64,000 nt of DNA. Origin: Noviluteimonas sp052115395. GTDB lineage: Bacteria; Pseudomonadota; Gammaproteobacteria; Xanthomonadales; Xanthomonadaceae. The first letter of the stretch is position 1. Each line of letters opens with the position of its first letter. A program made the translations under genes and the position numbers. Where the stretch lies: NCBI GenBank assembly GCA_052115395.1, contig JBFRGO010000003.1; one strand, 5' to 3'. This document shows, one piece after another, positions 18,608-27,708 of the stretch. The notes below the pieces were generated by a model. The model was not told the DNA's origin. It saw nothing but the letters and a program-made list of their open reading frames with translations, and did not search any database.

Positions 18608-20113
18608 ATGACCGCCAGCACGCCGCTCGTCGTCACCTTCGCCATCTACCTGCTCGCGATGGTCACCATCGGCGTGGTTGCGTGGCGCTCGACCAAGAGT
18701 TTCGACGACTACATCCTCGGCGGGCGTTCGCTGGGCAGTTACGTCACCGCGTTGTCCGCCGGTGCGTCCGACATGAGCGGTTGGTTGCTCCTCGGCCTGC
18801 CCGGTGCGCTGTACCTGGGCGGATTGTCGGAAGGCTGGATCGCCCTGGGCCTGATCCTCGGTGCGTGGGCCAACTGGAAATTCGTCGCCGGGCCGTTGCG
18901 CGTGTACACCGAGCGCACCAAGAACGCGCTCACGCTGCCCGATTACTTCACCAACCGGTTCGACGATCGCTCGCGCATCCTGCGCGTGTTGTCGGCGCTG
19001 GTGATCCTGGTCTTCTTCGCCGTGTACTGCGCCAGCGGCATCGTGGCCGGCGCGCGCCTGTTCGAAAGCGTGTTCGGCGTGCCCTACGCGCAAGCGCTGT
19101 GGTGGGGCGCGGCGGCGACGATCCTCTACACGCTCGTCGGCGGGTTCCTCGCGGTGAGCTGGACCGACACGGTGCAAGCGACGCTGATGATCTTCGCCCT
19201 GGTGCTGACGCCGGTGGTGGTCATCATCGGCACCGGTGGATTCGACGAGAGCATGACGCTGATCCGTTCGATCGATCCGGCGAAACTCGATCCGTTCAAG
19301 GGCGGCGCGATCGGCTTCGTCGGCATCGTGTCCCTGCTGGCCTGGGGCCTGGGCTATTTCGGGCAGCCGCATATCCTGGCGCGCTTCATGGCGGCCGACG
19401 ACCTGCGCACGATTCCCAAGGCGCGCCGCATCGGCATGACCTGGATGGTGTTGTGCCTGTTCGGCGCGATGGCGGTGGGTTTCTTCGGCGTGGCGTATTT
19501 CGCCGGCCACCCGGGCGTGGAACCGGTGACGGCCAACCCCGAGCGCGTCTTCATCGTGTTGTCGAACCTGTTGTTCAATCCGTGGATCGCCGGCGTGCTG
19601 TTGTCGGCGATCCTCGCGGCGATCATGAGCACGCTCTCGTGCCAGTTGCTCGTGTGTTCGAGCGCGCTGACCGAAGACTTCTACAAGGGCTTCCTGCGGC
19701 CGAAGGCCACGCAGCGCGAACTGGTGTGGTTCGGCCGCGCGATGGTGCTCGCGGTGGCCTTGCTCGCCATCTGGATCGCGCGCGATCCGGACTCGCGCGT
19801 GCTCGGCCTGGTCAGCTATGCGTGGGCGGGCTTCGGCGCGGCGTTCGGGCCGGTCGTGTTGTTCTCGCTGTTCTGGTCGCGCATGACGCGCAACGGCGCG
19901 CTCGCGGGCATGATCGTCGGTGCGGTCACGGTCATCGCGTGGAAGCAGATCGCGGTGAATCAGTACGGCAGCGCCTTGTACGAAATGGTGCCGGGCTTCG
20001 CCGCGGCGTCGGTCGCCATCGTGCTCGCCAGCCTGCTCGATCGCCTGCCGGTGGAATCGGTGCGCGCCACGCACGCGCAGGTGCACGCCGCGCTGGGCGA
20101 GAACGGCTACTGA
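18608..20113 (+). CDS. putP: Sodium/proline symporter (SSS family)
   Basis: PutP imports L-proline with sodium across the inner membrane. The 501-residue product has about 13 hydrophobic helices and the family motifs YILGGRSLGSYVTALSAGAS and SAGASDMSGWLLLGLPG near the sodium and substrate sites, and AILAAIMSTLSCQLLV in the later half. Length and motifs match PutP closely. GGGGAG lies 6 bases upstream of the ATG. It sits 3 bases before miaA, an unusual neighbour, so the accessory transporter may drive transcription into the miaA-hfq cluster. Confidence 0.92.
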   Translation: MTASTPLVVTFAIYLLAMVTIGVVAWRSTKSFDDYILGGRSLGSYVTALSAGASDMSGWLLLGLPGALYLGGLSEGWIALGLILGAWANWKFVAGPLRVYTERTKNALTLPDYFTNRFDDRSRILRVLSALVILVFFAVYCASGIVAGARLFESVFGVPYAQALWWGAAATILYTLVGGFLAVSWTDTVQATLMIFALVLTPVVVIIGTGGFDESMTLIRSIDPAKLDPFKGGAIGFVGIVSLLAWGLGYFGQPHILARFMAADDLRTIPKARRIGMTWMVLCLFGAMAVGFFGVAYFAGHPGVEPVTANPERVFIVLSNLLFNPWIAGVLLSAILAAIMSTLSCQLLVCSSALTEDFYKGFLRPKATQRELVWFGRAMVLAVALLAIWIARDPDSRVLGLVSYAWAGFGAAFGPVVLFSLFWSRMTRNGALAGMIVGAVTVIAWKQIAVNQYGSALYEMVPGFAAASVAIVLASLLDRLPVESVRATHAQVHAALGENGY

Positions 20114-20116
20114 GCG

Positions 20117-21064
20117 ATGGAAGACCGCCGCCCGCGCGCGCTCGCCATCGCGGGGCCGACGGCATCGGGGAAGACCGCGTTCGCGCTGGAATGCGCGGCG
20201 CGGTTCGACGGCGAAATCGTCAGCGTCGATTCGGCGCTGGTCTATCGCGGTCTGGAGATCGGCGCGGCCAAGCCGACGCGCGATGAGCGCGCGCGCGTGC
20301 CGCATCACCTGATCGACGTGCGCGATCCGTGGGAAACGTATTCGGCCGCCGATTTCGCACGCGATGCACGCGTGGCGATCGACGACATCCTCGCGCGCGG
20401 AAAGACGCCCATCCTCGCCGGCGGCACCGGCCTGTATTTCCATGCGTTGTTGCACGGGCTGGCGCCGATGCCCGAGGCCGATCCGATGTTGCGCGCGGCG
20501 ATCGCGGACGAGGCCGCGCGCGTGGGCTGGCCGGCGATGCATGCCGAACTCGCACGCGTGGATCCGGACGCCGCGCATCGCATCCATGCCACCGATCCGC
20601 AGCGCATCCAGCGCGCGCTGGAGGTATATCGCGCGAGCGGTCGCCCGATTTCCGAATGGCAGCGCACGCATGTCGGCGACCGCCTGCCCGTGCGCGTGTT
20701 CAAGCTGGTGCTCGCGCCGCGAGAGCGCGCCGTGTTGCATGCGCGGATCGCCGCGCGGTTCGACGCGATGCTGCAGGCCGGCTTCCTCGACGAGGTGCGC
20801 GCGCTGACGGCGATGCCGGAACTCCAACGTCATCCGGCGCCGCTGGATCTTCCGGCGATCCGCGCCGTCGGCTATCGACAGGCCTGGGAATTCCTGGACG
20901 GGAAGGGCGATGCGGCCACGTTCCGCGAACGCGCCATCGCCGCCACCCGCCAACTCGCCAAGCGCCAATGGACCTGGCTGCGGGGCGAGCTCGACGCGGT
21001 CTGGCGCGATCCGGCGACCGACCAGCGCGATCTGCGCGAGCTGACCGAATCCTTCCTGGCCTGA
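20117..21064 (+). CDS. miaA: tRNA dimethylallyltransferase MiaA
   Basis: MiaA adds a dimethylallyl group to A37 of tRNAs that read codons starting with U. The 315-residue product begins with a P-loop AIAGPTASGKTAFAL, followed by DSALVYRGLEIGAAKPT and VPHHLIDVRDP, then ILAGGTGLYFHALLHGL and the R-rich C-terminal RQLAKRQWTWLRG segment. Motifs and length are standard. The first residues MEDRRPRALAI form a short extension. hfq follows 150 bases later; the miaA-hfq-hflX-hflK-hflC order is conserved across gammaproteobacteria. Confidence 0.97.
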   Translation: MEDRRPRALAIAGPTASGKTAFALECAARFDGEIVSVDSALVYRGLEIGAAKPTRDERARVPHHLIDVRDPWETYSAADFARDARVAIDDILARGKTPILAGGTGLYFHALLHGLAPMPEADPMLRAAIADEAARVGWPAMHAELARVDPDAAHRIHATDPQRIQRALEVYRASGRPISEWQRTHVGDRLPVRVFKLVLAPRERAVLHARIAARFDAMLQAGFLDEVRALTAMPELQRHPAPLDLPAIRAVGYRQAWEFLDGKGDAATFRERAIAATRQLAKRQWTWLRGELDAVWRDPATDQRDLRELTESFLA

Positions 21065-21188
21065 CGGCCTCCATTCCGGGACCTCCGTCATGCGCGCCGC
21101 AACCGGCTGTGCGTGTAGGATTCGGCTGTCGCCGCCGCGGGGAGTTGCGGGTCGGGCGATGCGCGGCGGTTTGCCGCGTTCGGCACAC

Positions 21189-21207
21189 TGACAACAACAA
21201 TTGGGGA
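21189..21207 (+). promoter_or_regulatory. hfq leader with (ARN)n-like repeats and Shine-Dalgarno
   Basis: The hfq leader contains ACTGACAACAACAA immediately upstream of TTGGGGAAA. ACAACAACAA fits the A-R-N/A-A-N triplet pattern bound by the distal face of Hfq, directly next to the ribosome-binding GGGGAAA. In E. coli Hfq represses its own mRNA through its leader; similar autoregulation here is an inference from this motif. Confidence 0.35.
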
Positions 21208-21214
21208 AACACCC

Positions 21215-21496
21215 ATGTCCAAGGGCCAATCTTTGCAGGATCCTTTCCTGAACGCGCTGCGCCGCGAGCGCGTCCCGGTCTCCATCTACCTGGTCAACGG
21301 CATCAAGCTCCAAGGCACGATCGAGTCCTTCGACCAGTTCGTGGTCCTGCTGCGCAACACGGTCAGCCAGATGGTCTACAAGCACGCGATCTCGACCGTC
21401 GTGCCGGCGCGCAACGTGCGCGTGGGCCCGGGCGGCGGGTACGTGCAGGCCGCCGACGGCAGCACCGAAGACACCGGCGCGGACGAGGAACAGTAA
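21215..21496 (+). CDS. hfq: RNA chaperone Hfq
   Basis: Hfq is a hexameric Sm-like ring that anneals small RNAs to mRNAs. The 93-residue product has the full Sm fold: SLQDPFLNALRRERVPVSIY, including the rim arginines (RRER), Sm1 LVNGIKLQGTIESFDQFVVL and Sm2 YKHAISTVVPARNV with the proximal-face KHA motif. The C-terminal tail (about residues 70-93) is short, acidic and Gly-rich, unlike the long E. coli tail. It lies between miaA and hflX in the conserved order. Confidence 0.98.
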   Translation: MSKGQSLQDPFLNALRRERVPVSIYLVNGIKLQGTIESFDQFVVLLRNTVSQMVYKHAISTVVPARNVRVGPGGGYVQAADGSTEDTGADEEQ

Positions 21497-21538
21497 ACAC
21501 TGCCGTGGATTTCGCACGATGTGGTGTAAAACCCCTGC

Positions 21539-22867
21539 ATGTTCGAACGTAGCAAGAAGGGCGAGACCGCCCTGCTGATCCAGCCGCATGCCGGTGGCCC
21601 GCCCGACGAAGGCGCCGTGGAAGAGTTCGCCGACCTGGCGCGCTCGGCCGGGGCGCGCGTGGCGCACATGCTCACCGCGCGCATCGACCGGCCCAATCCC
21701 GCCACCCTCATCGGCAGCGGCAAGCTCGAAGAGGTGAAGGCCGCGGCCGACGCGACCGGCGCCGACCTGGTGCTCGTCAACCATCCGCTGACGCCCGGGC
21801 AGGAACGCAGCCTGGAAAAAGCGCTGGAGCGACGCGTCGTCGATCGCACCGGCCTGATCCTGGACATCTTCGCCCAGCGTGCGCGCAGCCACGAAGGCAA
21901 GCTGCAGGTCGAGCTTGCGCAATTGCGCCACATGGCCACGCGCCTGGTGCGCGGGTGGACCCACCTGGAACGCCAGCGCGGTGGTTCGATCGGCCTGCGG
22001 GGCCCCGGCGAAACGCAGTTGGAAACCGACCGTCGCCTGCTGCAGAAGCGCGTCGAACAATTGCAGAAGCGCCTGGAAAAAGTGGAAGTGCAGCGCACGC
22101 AGATGCGTCGTGCGCGCGTGCGCAGCGAGCTGCCGCGCGTGGCATTGGTCGGTTACACCAACGCGGGCAAGTCGACGCTGTTCAACGCGCTCACCGGCGC
22201 CGATGCGTATGCAGCGGACCTGTTGTTCGCCACGCTCGATCCCACCGTGCGCCGCATCGCGCTGCCGGGCGGTTCGGTCGTGCTCGCCGATACGGTCGGC
22301 TTCGTGCGCGACCTGCCGCACGAATTGGTCGCCGCCTTCCGTTCGACCCTGGCCGAAGCCCGCGAAGCCGACTTGCTGCTGCACGTGATCGACGCCGCCG
22401 ACCCGCTGCGCGACGAACGCATCGCGCAGGTCGACTCGGTGCTCGAAGAAATCGGCGCGGGCGAGATCCCGCAATTGCTCGTTTACAACAAGATCGATCG
22501 CATCGAAGGCGCGCAAGCGCGCCACGACCTGCCGACCGATGGCCACGACCACGCCCATCCCCGCGCCCCGCGCGAACGAGTGTGGCTCTCTGCGCGCGAC
22601 CGCGACGGCCTGGACCTGCTGCGCGACGCCCTCGGCGCGCGCCTGGGCCTGCGCCGCGTTTCGGGCGAAGTGCAACTGCCCGCGGGCGCCGGGCGGCTGC
22701 GGGCGCGCCTGCACGAACTCGGGGCAGTGCTCGCCGAGCATCACGACGAACACGGCTGGACCCTGAGCCTGGACCTCGCGCAGGCCGATGCCGAGCGCAT
22801 CGTGGCCCACGCCTATGGGGAACCCTTACGGCCGCTCTTGCTTGAGGGCGTCTCGGCCCCAACGTAG
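21539..22867 (+). CDS. hflX: Ribosome-associated GTPase HflX
   Basis: HflX is a GTPase that splits stalled or stressed 70S ribosomes. The 442-residue product has an N-terminal HflX domain (about 1-190, ATLIGSGKLEEVKAAADATG and the glycine-rich RGPGETQLETDRR), a coiled-coil linker, and a G domain from about 200 with G1 GYTNAGKSTLFNAL, G3 DTVGF and G4 NKID. The tail after about residue 365 is a short ferredoxin-like C-terminal domain. A TGTAAAA stretch ends about 10 bases upstream of the ATG and could be a -10 element giving a very short leader. Confidence 0.96.
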   Translation: MFERSKKGETALLIQPHAGGPPDEGAVEEFADLARSAGARVAHMLTARIDRPNPATLIGSGKLEEVKAAADATGADLVLVNHPLTPGQERSLEKALERRVVDRTGLILDIFAQRARSHEGKLQVELAQLRHMATRLVRGWTHLERQRGGSIGLRGPGETQLETDRRLLQKRVEQLQKRLEKVEVQRTQMRRARVRSELPRVALVGYTNAGKSTLFNALTGADAYAADLLFATLDPTVRRIALPGGSVVLADTVGFVRDLPHELVAAFRSTLAEAREADLLLHVIDAADPLRDERIAQVDSVLEEIGAGEIPQLLVYNKIDRIEGAQARHDLPTDGHDHAHPRAPRERVWLSARDRDGLDLLRDALGARLGLRRVSGEVQLPAGAGRLRARLHELGAVLAEHHDEHGWTLSLDLAQADAERIVAHAYGEPLRPLLLEGVSAPT

Positions 22868-22878
22868 GTCGGGTCCGA

Positions 22879-22884
22879 TAGAAT
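22879..22884 (+). promoter_or_regulatory. Possible -10 element for hflKC
   Basis: TAGAAT occurs 73 bases upstream of the hflK ATG, in the gap between hflX and hflK. The -35 region is not recognisable. Weak call. Confidence 0.25.
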
Positions 22885-22957
22885 CGGCCGGTTCGCGCGC
22901 GCAAAACGCGTGCCGGCCTCCGGCGGGGGAGTCTCCCCGCGGCCCACAGGAGCGTGC

Positions 22958-24052
22958 ATGGCCTGGAATACCCCCGGCGGTCCGTCGAACAAGGACGGTC
23001 GCAACCCCTGGCAGAAGCGTGGCGGCGGCGGTTTCGACCGTTACCTGGAACCCCTGCGCGGCCTCTTCGGGGGCAATGGCGGCGGCATCGGCCGCTGGAT
23101 CGCCGTCCTGCTGGTCCTGTGGCTGGCCTTCAACACCTTCGTGCTGGTGACCGAACAGCAGCGCGGCGTGGTGCTGCGCTTCGGCCAGTTCGCCCGCGTG
23201 CTGACGCCGGGCCCGCACTTCAAGTGGCCCTGGCCGATCGAACGCGTCACCAAGGTCGAAGCCACGCAGATCCGCACTTTCAACGAGACCGTGCCGGTGC
23301 TCACCCGCGACGAGAACATCGTGCGCGTGGAAATCAACGTGCAGTACAAGGTGTCCGACGCACGGCTGTACCTGTTCAGTACGCGCGACGCGTCCCGCGT
23401 GCTCGAGCAGGCCGCGCTCAGCACCGTGCGCGAACAGGTCGGCCGCTCCACGCTCGACACCGTGCTCGGTGCGCGCGCCAACCTGTCCTCGGCGGCCGCC
23501 AAGCGCCTGCAAACCCTGCTGGATGCCTACAACACCGGGTTGGTGGTCTCCCAGCTTTCGCTGCCCAACGCGCGTCCGCCGGATGAAGTGAAGCCGGCCT
23601 TCGACGACGTCAACAGCGCGCAGCAGGACAAGGACCGCGCGACGAGCGAAGCGGAGGCCTACGCCGCGAAGGTCGTGCCCGAAGCGCGCGGCCAGGCCGC
23701 GCAGATCCGCACCGGTGCGCAGGGCTACCGCACCGCGATCATCGCGCGCGCCACCGGCGACGCGACGCGGTTCTCGCTGCTCGTCGACCAGTACAAGGGC
23801 GCGCCGGAAGTGACGCGCAAGCGCCTGTGGCTGGAAACGCTGCAGGAAGTGTTCACGAAGAACCGCAAGATCGTCGGCGACGGCCGCCAGTTGCTGTACG
23901 TCCCGCTGGGTGCGCAGAACGCGCCTGCAGGCAACGCAACGCCGCCGGTCGTCGTCCCGATGGAATCGGTGGCGCCGGCCGTGGAAACGCTCGGCCCCGA
24001 AGGCCGCCCGACGCGTAATCCGCGCACCGGCCGCGAGGAGGAATCGCGATGA
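22958..24052 (+). CDS. hflK: FtsH protease modulator HflK
   Basis: HflK and HflC are SPFH/band-7 proteins that form a large periplasmic cage around FtsH hexamers and restrain it. The 364-residue product has a Gly-rich cytoplasmic N terminus, one membrane helix (about 46-66) and an SPFH domain starting TEQQRGVVLRFGQF, with LPNARPPDEVKPAFDDVN and a long Ala/Glu coiled coil. The ATG at 22958, after CAGGAG, gives the conserved MAWN start; an in-frame codon at 22910 is rejected. Its stop overlaps the hflC start. Confidence 0.95.
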   Translation: MAWNTPGGPSNKDGRNPWQKRGGGGFDRYLEPLRGLFGGNGGGIGRWIAVLLVLWLAFNTFVLVTEQQRGVVLRFGQFARVLTPGPHFKWPWPIERVTKVEATQIRTFNETVPVLTRDENIVRVEINVQYKVSDARLYLFSTRDASRVLEQAALSTVREQVGRSTLDTVLGARANLSSAAAKRLQTLLDAYNTGLVVSQLSLPNARPPDEVKPAFDDVNSAQQDKDRATSEAEAYAAKVVPEARGQAAQIRTGAQGYRTAIIARATGDATRFSLLVDQYKGAPEVTRKRLWLETLQEVFTKNRKIVGDGRQLLYVPLGAQNAPAGNATPPVVVPMESVAPAVETLGPEGRPTRNPRTGREEESR

Positions 24053-24912
24053 AATTCCCCATCTGGGTCCCCCTGGCCGTCGCCGCACTGCTCGCATTGC
24101 TCGGCTCGGTTTTCACCGTGCGCGAAGGCGAGGCGGCGATCGTGCTCAACCTCGGGCGCGTGGTGCGTACCGACATCGGCCCGGGCCTGCACTTCAAGTG
24201 GCCGCTGGTCGAATCCAAGCTGATCTTCGACCGTCGCCTGACCGTCCTGGACGCCGAGCCCGAGCGCTACCTGACGATCGAGCGAAAGGACATCAGCGTC
24301 GACTTCTTCGTGATCGGCCGCATCGAGGACTTGCGCACGTACTACCGCGCGACCAATGGCGACGAGTCCGCCGCCGTGGACCGCCTCAAGCCCATCATCA
24401 AGGACTCGCTGCGCAACGAGATCAACTCGCGCACGCTCTCGCAGGTGGTTTCGGGCGACCGCGCGCAGATCCTCGGCAGCCAGCTGGCCGTGATCAACCG
24501 CGGCGCCGCCTCGCTCGGCGTGCGCATCGTCGACCTGCGCATCAAGAAGATCGACCTGCCCACCGACAGCGAAGTCATCGGCAACGTCTACAGCCGCATG
24601 CGCGCCCAGCGCCAGCAGGTGGCCAGCCGCCTGCGCGCCGAGGGCGAGGAGCAGGCGCGCCAGATCCGCGCCAACGCCGACCGCGACCAGGTGGTGCTGG
24701 TGGCCGACGCCGAGCGCGATGCGCAGAAGCTGCGCGGTGAAGGCGATGCCGAGGCCGCACGTCTCTACGCCGAGGCCGCCAACCGCGACCCGGGCTTCTT
24801 CGCCTTCCAGCGCAGCCTGGAGGCCTACCGGGCCGCGTTCCGCGATGGCTCGACGGTGATCTCGCTCGACAAGGACGATCCCTTCCTGCAGTACATGAAA
24901 GACGACCGTTAA
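24049..24912 (+). CDS. hflC: FtsH protease modulator HflC
   Basis: HflC is the partner of HflK in the FtsH-restraining membrane cage. The 287-residue product has an N-terminal membrane helix (about 4-21), the SPFH start VREGEAAIVLNLGRV, LHFKWPLVESKLIFDRRLTV, VRIVDLRIKKIDLPT and a coiled coil rich in R, A, E and Q. The C terminus FQRSLEAYRAAF matches the family. It starts with an ATGA overlap on hflK. In several relatives a small DUF2065 gene separates hflC and purA; none is visible here. Confidence 0.96.
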   Translation: MKFPIWVPLAVAALLALLGSVFTVREGEAAIVLNLGRVVRTDIGPGLHFKWPLVESKLIFDRRLTVLDAEPERYLTIERKDISVDFFVIGRIEDLRTYYRATNGDESAAVDRLKPIIKDSLRNEINSRTLSQVVSGDRAQILGSQLAVINRGAASLGVRIVDLRIKKIDLPTDSEVIGNVYSRMRAQRQQVASRLRAEGEEQARQIRANADRDQVVLVADAERDAQKLRGEGDAEAARLYAEAANRDPGFFAFQRSLEAYRAAFRDGSTVISLDKDDPFLQYMKDDR

Positions 24913-24966
24913 GGCGTCGTCACGAATCCGGGGTTACGGCGAGCCGCCGAATCCCGGATAATCCAC

Positions 24967-25001
24967 AAAAGCCGGACGGGCCCACAGCCCTCCGGCTTTT
25001 T
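24967..25001 (+). terminator. Rho-independent terminator after hflC
   Basis: AAAAGCCGGA (24967-24976) pairs with TCCGGCTTTT (24991-25000) around a 14-base loop and runs into five T residues. It is one of the best terminators in the window and would end the miaA-hfq-hflX-hflKC run. It lies only 39 bases upstream of the purA start. Confidence 0.8.
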
Positions 25002-25039
25002 CCGTGAAAAGCGGACCGGTTAAACCAAGGAGCGAAGCC

Positions 25040-26332
25040 GTGGGCCAGTCAGTTGTCGTACTCGGGGCCCAGTGGGGCGATGAAGGCAAGGGCAAGATCG
25101 TCGACCTGCTGACCGAGGAAATCGGCGCCGTCGTGCGCTTCCAGGGCGGCCACAACGCTGGCCACACGCTCGTCATCAACGGCAAGAAGACGGTCCTGCA
25201 CCTGATTCCGTCCGGCATCCTGCGCCCCGATGCGCTGTGCCTGATCGGCAACGGCGTGGTGCTGCATCCCGGCGCGCTGCGCAAGGAAATCGACGAACTC
25301 GAAGCCACGGGCGTCGACGTGCGTTCGCGCCTGAAGATCAGCCCCGCCACGCCGATCATCATGCCGTACCACATCGCGCTGGATCAGGCCCGCGAAAAGG
25401 CCGCCGGCGGCAAGGCCATCGGCACCACCGGCCGCGGCATCGGCCCGGCATACGAAGACAAGGTCGCGCGCCGCGGCATCCGCGTGGCCGACCTGAGCTA
25501 TCCGAAGGAACTGGCGGAGAAGTTGCGCGAGACGCTCGACTACCACAACTTCGTGTTGACGCAGTATTTGAAGGTCGAACCCGTCGACTTCCAGAAGACG
25601 CTCGATGAAGCGCTCGCCTTCGGCGAATACGTCGACCCGATGAAGTCCGACGTCGCCGGCATCCTCCACGAGCTGCGCAAGCAGGGCAAGCGCGTGATGT
25701 TCGAAGGCGCGCAGGGCTCGCTGCTCGACATCGACCACGGCACGTATCCCTACGTGACCTCGTCCAACACCACCGTCGGCGGTGCGCTCGCCGGCACCGG
25801 CGTCGGCGCCGATGCGATCGACTACGTGCTCGGCATCGCGAAGGCCTACGCCACGCGCGTGGGCGGCGGCCCGTTCCCGACCGAACTCGACGACGCCGTC
25901 GGCCAGGGCATCCGCGATCGCGGCCAGGAATACGGCGCCACCACCGGCCGCCCGCGTCGTTGCGGCTGGATGGACATCGTCGCGCTCAAGCGCGCGGTGG
26001 CGATCAACGGCATCACCGGCCTGTGCATCACCAAGCTCGACATCCTCGACGGGATGGAGAAGCTGAAGATCTGCATCGCCTACGAATACCGCGGCAAGCG
26101 CACCGAATACGCGCCGCTGGATGCCGCCGGCTGGGAAGAATGCACGCCGGTCTACCTCGAGTTCCCGGGCTGGGACGAGTCCACGCACGGCATCACCGAG
26201 TGGGACAAGCTGCCGGCTGCCGCACGTGCCTACCTGCGCGCGCTGGAAGAACTCGCCGGTTGCCCGCTGGCCATCGTGTCGACCGGCCCGGACCGCGATG
26301 CGACCATCGTGTTGCAGGATCCCTTCGCGTAA
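25040..26332 (+). CDS. purA: Adenylosuccinate synthetase
   Basis: PurA makes adenylosuccinate from IMP, aspartate and GTP in AMP synthesis. The 430-residue product shows the P-loop-like GAQWGDEGKGKIVDLL, GGHNAGHTLVINGKK, the TTGRGIGPAYEDKVARRG block and FEGAQGSLLDIDHGTYPYV. The GTG at 25040 is chosen because AAGGAG at 25027-25032 lies 7 bases upstream and the protein starts at the conserved strand; the further upstream in-frame GTG falls in the terminator tail. Confidence 0.97.
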   Translation: MGQSVVVLGAQWGDEGKGKIVDLLTEEIGAVVRFQGGHNAGHTLVINGKKTVLHLIPSGILRPDALCLIGNGVVLHPGALRKEIDELEATGVDVRSRLKISPATPIIMPYHIALDQAREKAAGGKAIGTTGRGIGPAYEDKVARRGIRVADLSYPKELAEKLRETLDYHNFVLTQYLKVEPVDFQKTLDEALAFGEYVDPMKSDVAGILHELRKQGKRVMFEGAQGSLLDIDHGTYPYVTSSNTTVGGALAGTGVGADAIDYVLGIAKAYATRVGGGPFPTELDDAVGQGIRDRGQEYGATTGRPRRCGWMDIVALKRAVAINGITGLCITKLDILDGMEKLKICIAYEYRGKRTEYAPLDAAGWEECTPVYLEFPGWDESTHGITEWDKLPAAARAYLRALEELAGCPLAIVSTGPDRDATIVLQDPFA

Positions 26333-26368
26333 GCATCGTCCTCACGGCCGGGCCCGCAGGCTCGGCCG

Positions 26369-27586
26369 ATGGACCTCAAATCCGGTTATCCGTATTGGGC
26401 CGTCAAGAACGGCCTGATGGCGACATTCCCCGCGTTGCAGCGCGACGTGCGCTGCGACGTGGCGATCATCGGCGCGGGCATCACCGGCGCATTGATCGCA
26501 CGCGTGTTCGCCGCGAGCGGATACGACACCTGCATCGTCGAACACCGCGACGTGGGCTGGGGCAGCACGGCGGCGAGTACCGCGTTGCTGCAATACGAAA
26601 TCGACACCCATCTCACCGAGCTGACGAAGCGCTACGGTGAAGACGACGCCGCGCTCGCCTATCACGCATGCGTGCAGGCAGTCGACGAAGTGACCGACAT
26701 CGCGCGCGAAATTCGCGACGTCGGATTCGCACGCACGCAGTCCCTGTATTACGCGAGCAAGGCCCGGCACGTGCGCGGCCTGCGCGACGAACTCCATGCA
26801 CGGCGCCGAATCGGCATCGACGTGCGGTGGCTGTCGCAAGAGCGCCTGCAGGCCGACTACGGCATCGACGCACCCGGCGCCTTGCTGAGCGGACACGCCG
26901 CGCGCGTGGATCCCTATCGCATGGCCTCGCGCTTGCTGCAACGCCTCGCGGGGCGGGGGGTGGCGATCTACGACCGGACCACGGTGCGCGAACTGCATCC
27001 GACGTCGCGTCGTGTCGTGCTCGACATCGCGAACGACACCCGCATCACTGCCGACCACGTCATCGTCGCCGCCGGCTACGCCGCGCAGCAATGGATCCCG
27101 CAACGCGTGGCGGCCAATCGCAGCAGCTATGCCTTCATCAGCGATCCGCTCGACGCCGCGGGGCTGGGGCGCATCGCCGACACCGTCGTCTGGGAAACCG
27201 CGCGCCCGTATCTGTACATGCGCAGCACCGAGGATGGTCGCGTTCTCGTCGGCGGGCAGGACGATCGCATCGATATCCCGCAACGCCGCGATCGCCGCGT
27301 CGATGCCAAGGCGCGCAAGTTGGTGAAAGGCGTGCGAGCGGCGATGCCGAATCTGCCGGAACTCGTCCCCGCATTCGCCTGGGCCGGCACCTTCGCCGAA
27401 ACGAAGGACGGCCTGCCGTTCTTCGGTCCGCATCCGTCGCTCGGCCCGCGTGTGCAATTCGCGATGGCCTATGGCGGCAACGGGATCACGTATTCGGTGC
27501 TGGGTGGGGCATTGTTGCGCGCGCATGTGGAGCGGCGGGCGCATCCGTTGAAGCGGTTGTTCGGGTTTGAGCGGTTGAAGGCCTGA
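26369..27586 (+). CDS. FAD-dependent oxidoreductase (DAO family)
   Basis: This 405-residue protein has the N-terminal dinucleotide-binding motif VAIIGAGITGALIARVFA (about residues 31-48) and the DAO-family continuation with GWGSTAASTALLQYE, a binding segment, and the C-terminal MAYGGNGITYSVLG that closes the FAD site. DAO relatives oxidise amino acids, glycerol phosphate or other amines, but the substrate here is not predictable. It begins 36 bases after purA and ends before an accessory pair. Nothing looks damaged. Confidence 0.85.
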   Translation: MDLKSGYPYWAVKNGLMATFPALQRDVRCDVAIIGAGITGALIARVFAASGYDTCIVEHRDVGWGSTAASTALLQYEIDTHLTELTKRYGEDDAALAYHACVQAVDEVTDIAREIRDVGFARTQSLYYASKARHVRGLRDELHARRRIGIDVRWLSQERLQADYGIDAPGALLSGHAARVDPYRMASRLLQRLAGRGVAIYDRTTVRELHPTSRRVVLDIANDTRITADHVIVAAGYAAQQWIPQRVAANRSSYAFISDPLDAAGLGRIADTVVWETARPYLYMRSTEDGRVLVGGQDDRIDIPQRRDRRVDAKARKLVKGVRAAMPNLPELVPAFAWAGTFAETKDGLPFFGPHPSLGPRVQFAMAYGGNGITYSVLGGALLRAHVERRAHPLKRLFGFERLKA

Positions 27587-27708
27587 CCGACGCGCAGTTC
27601 GCGCTCGCGTCTGCAAATCCAGAAGGAAAACTCTGCGGCCTCGCCCAATGATTGCGAGATCGCCAGTCGATGCGAGATGGTCGGGCTTCATCAACGAATG
27701 AGCCAACG

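Noticed and set aside
15494..22810. Antisense open frame of about 2,400 residues on the minus strand
   Set aside because: It is low-complexity (His, Arg, Asp and Gln-rich) and runs opposite well-supported genes from the sulfotransferase to hflX. Long antisense frames are a normal effect of high GC.
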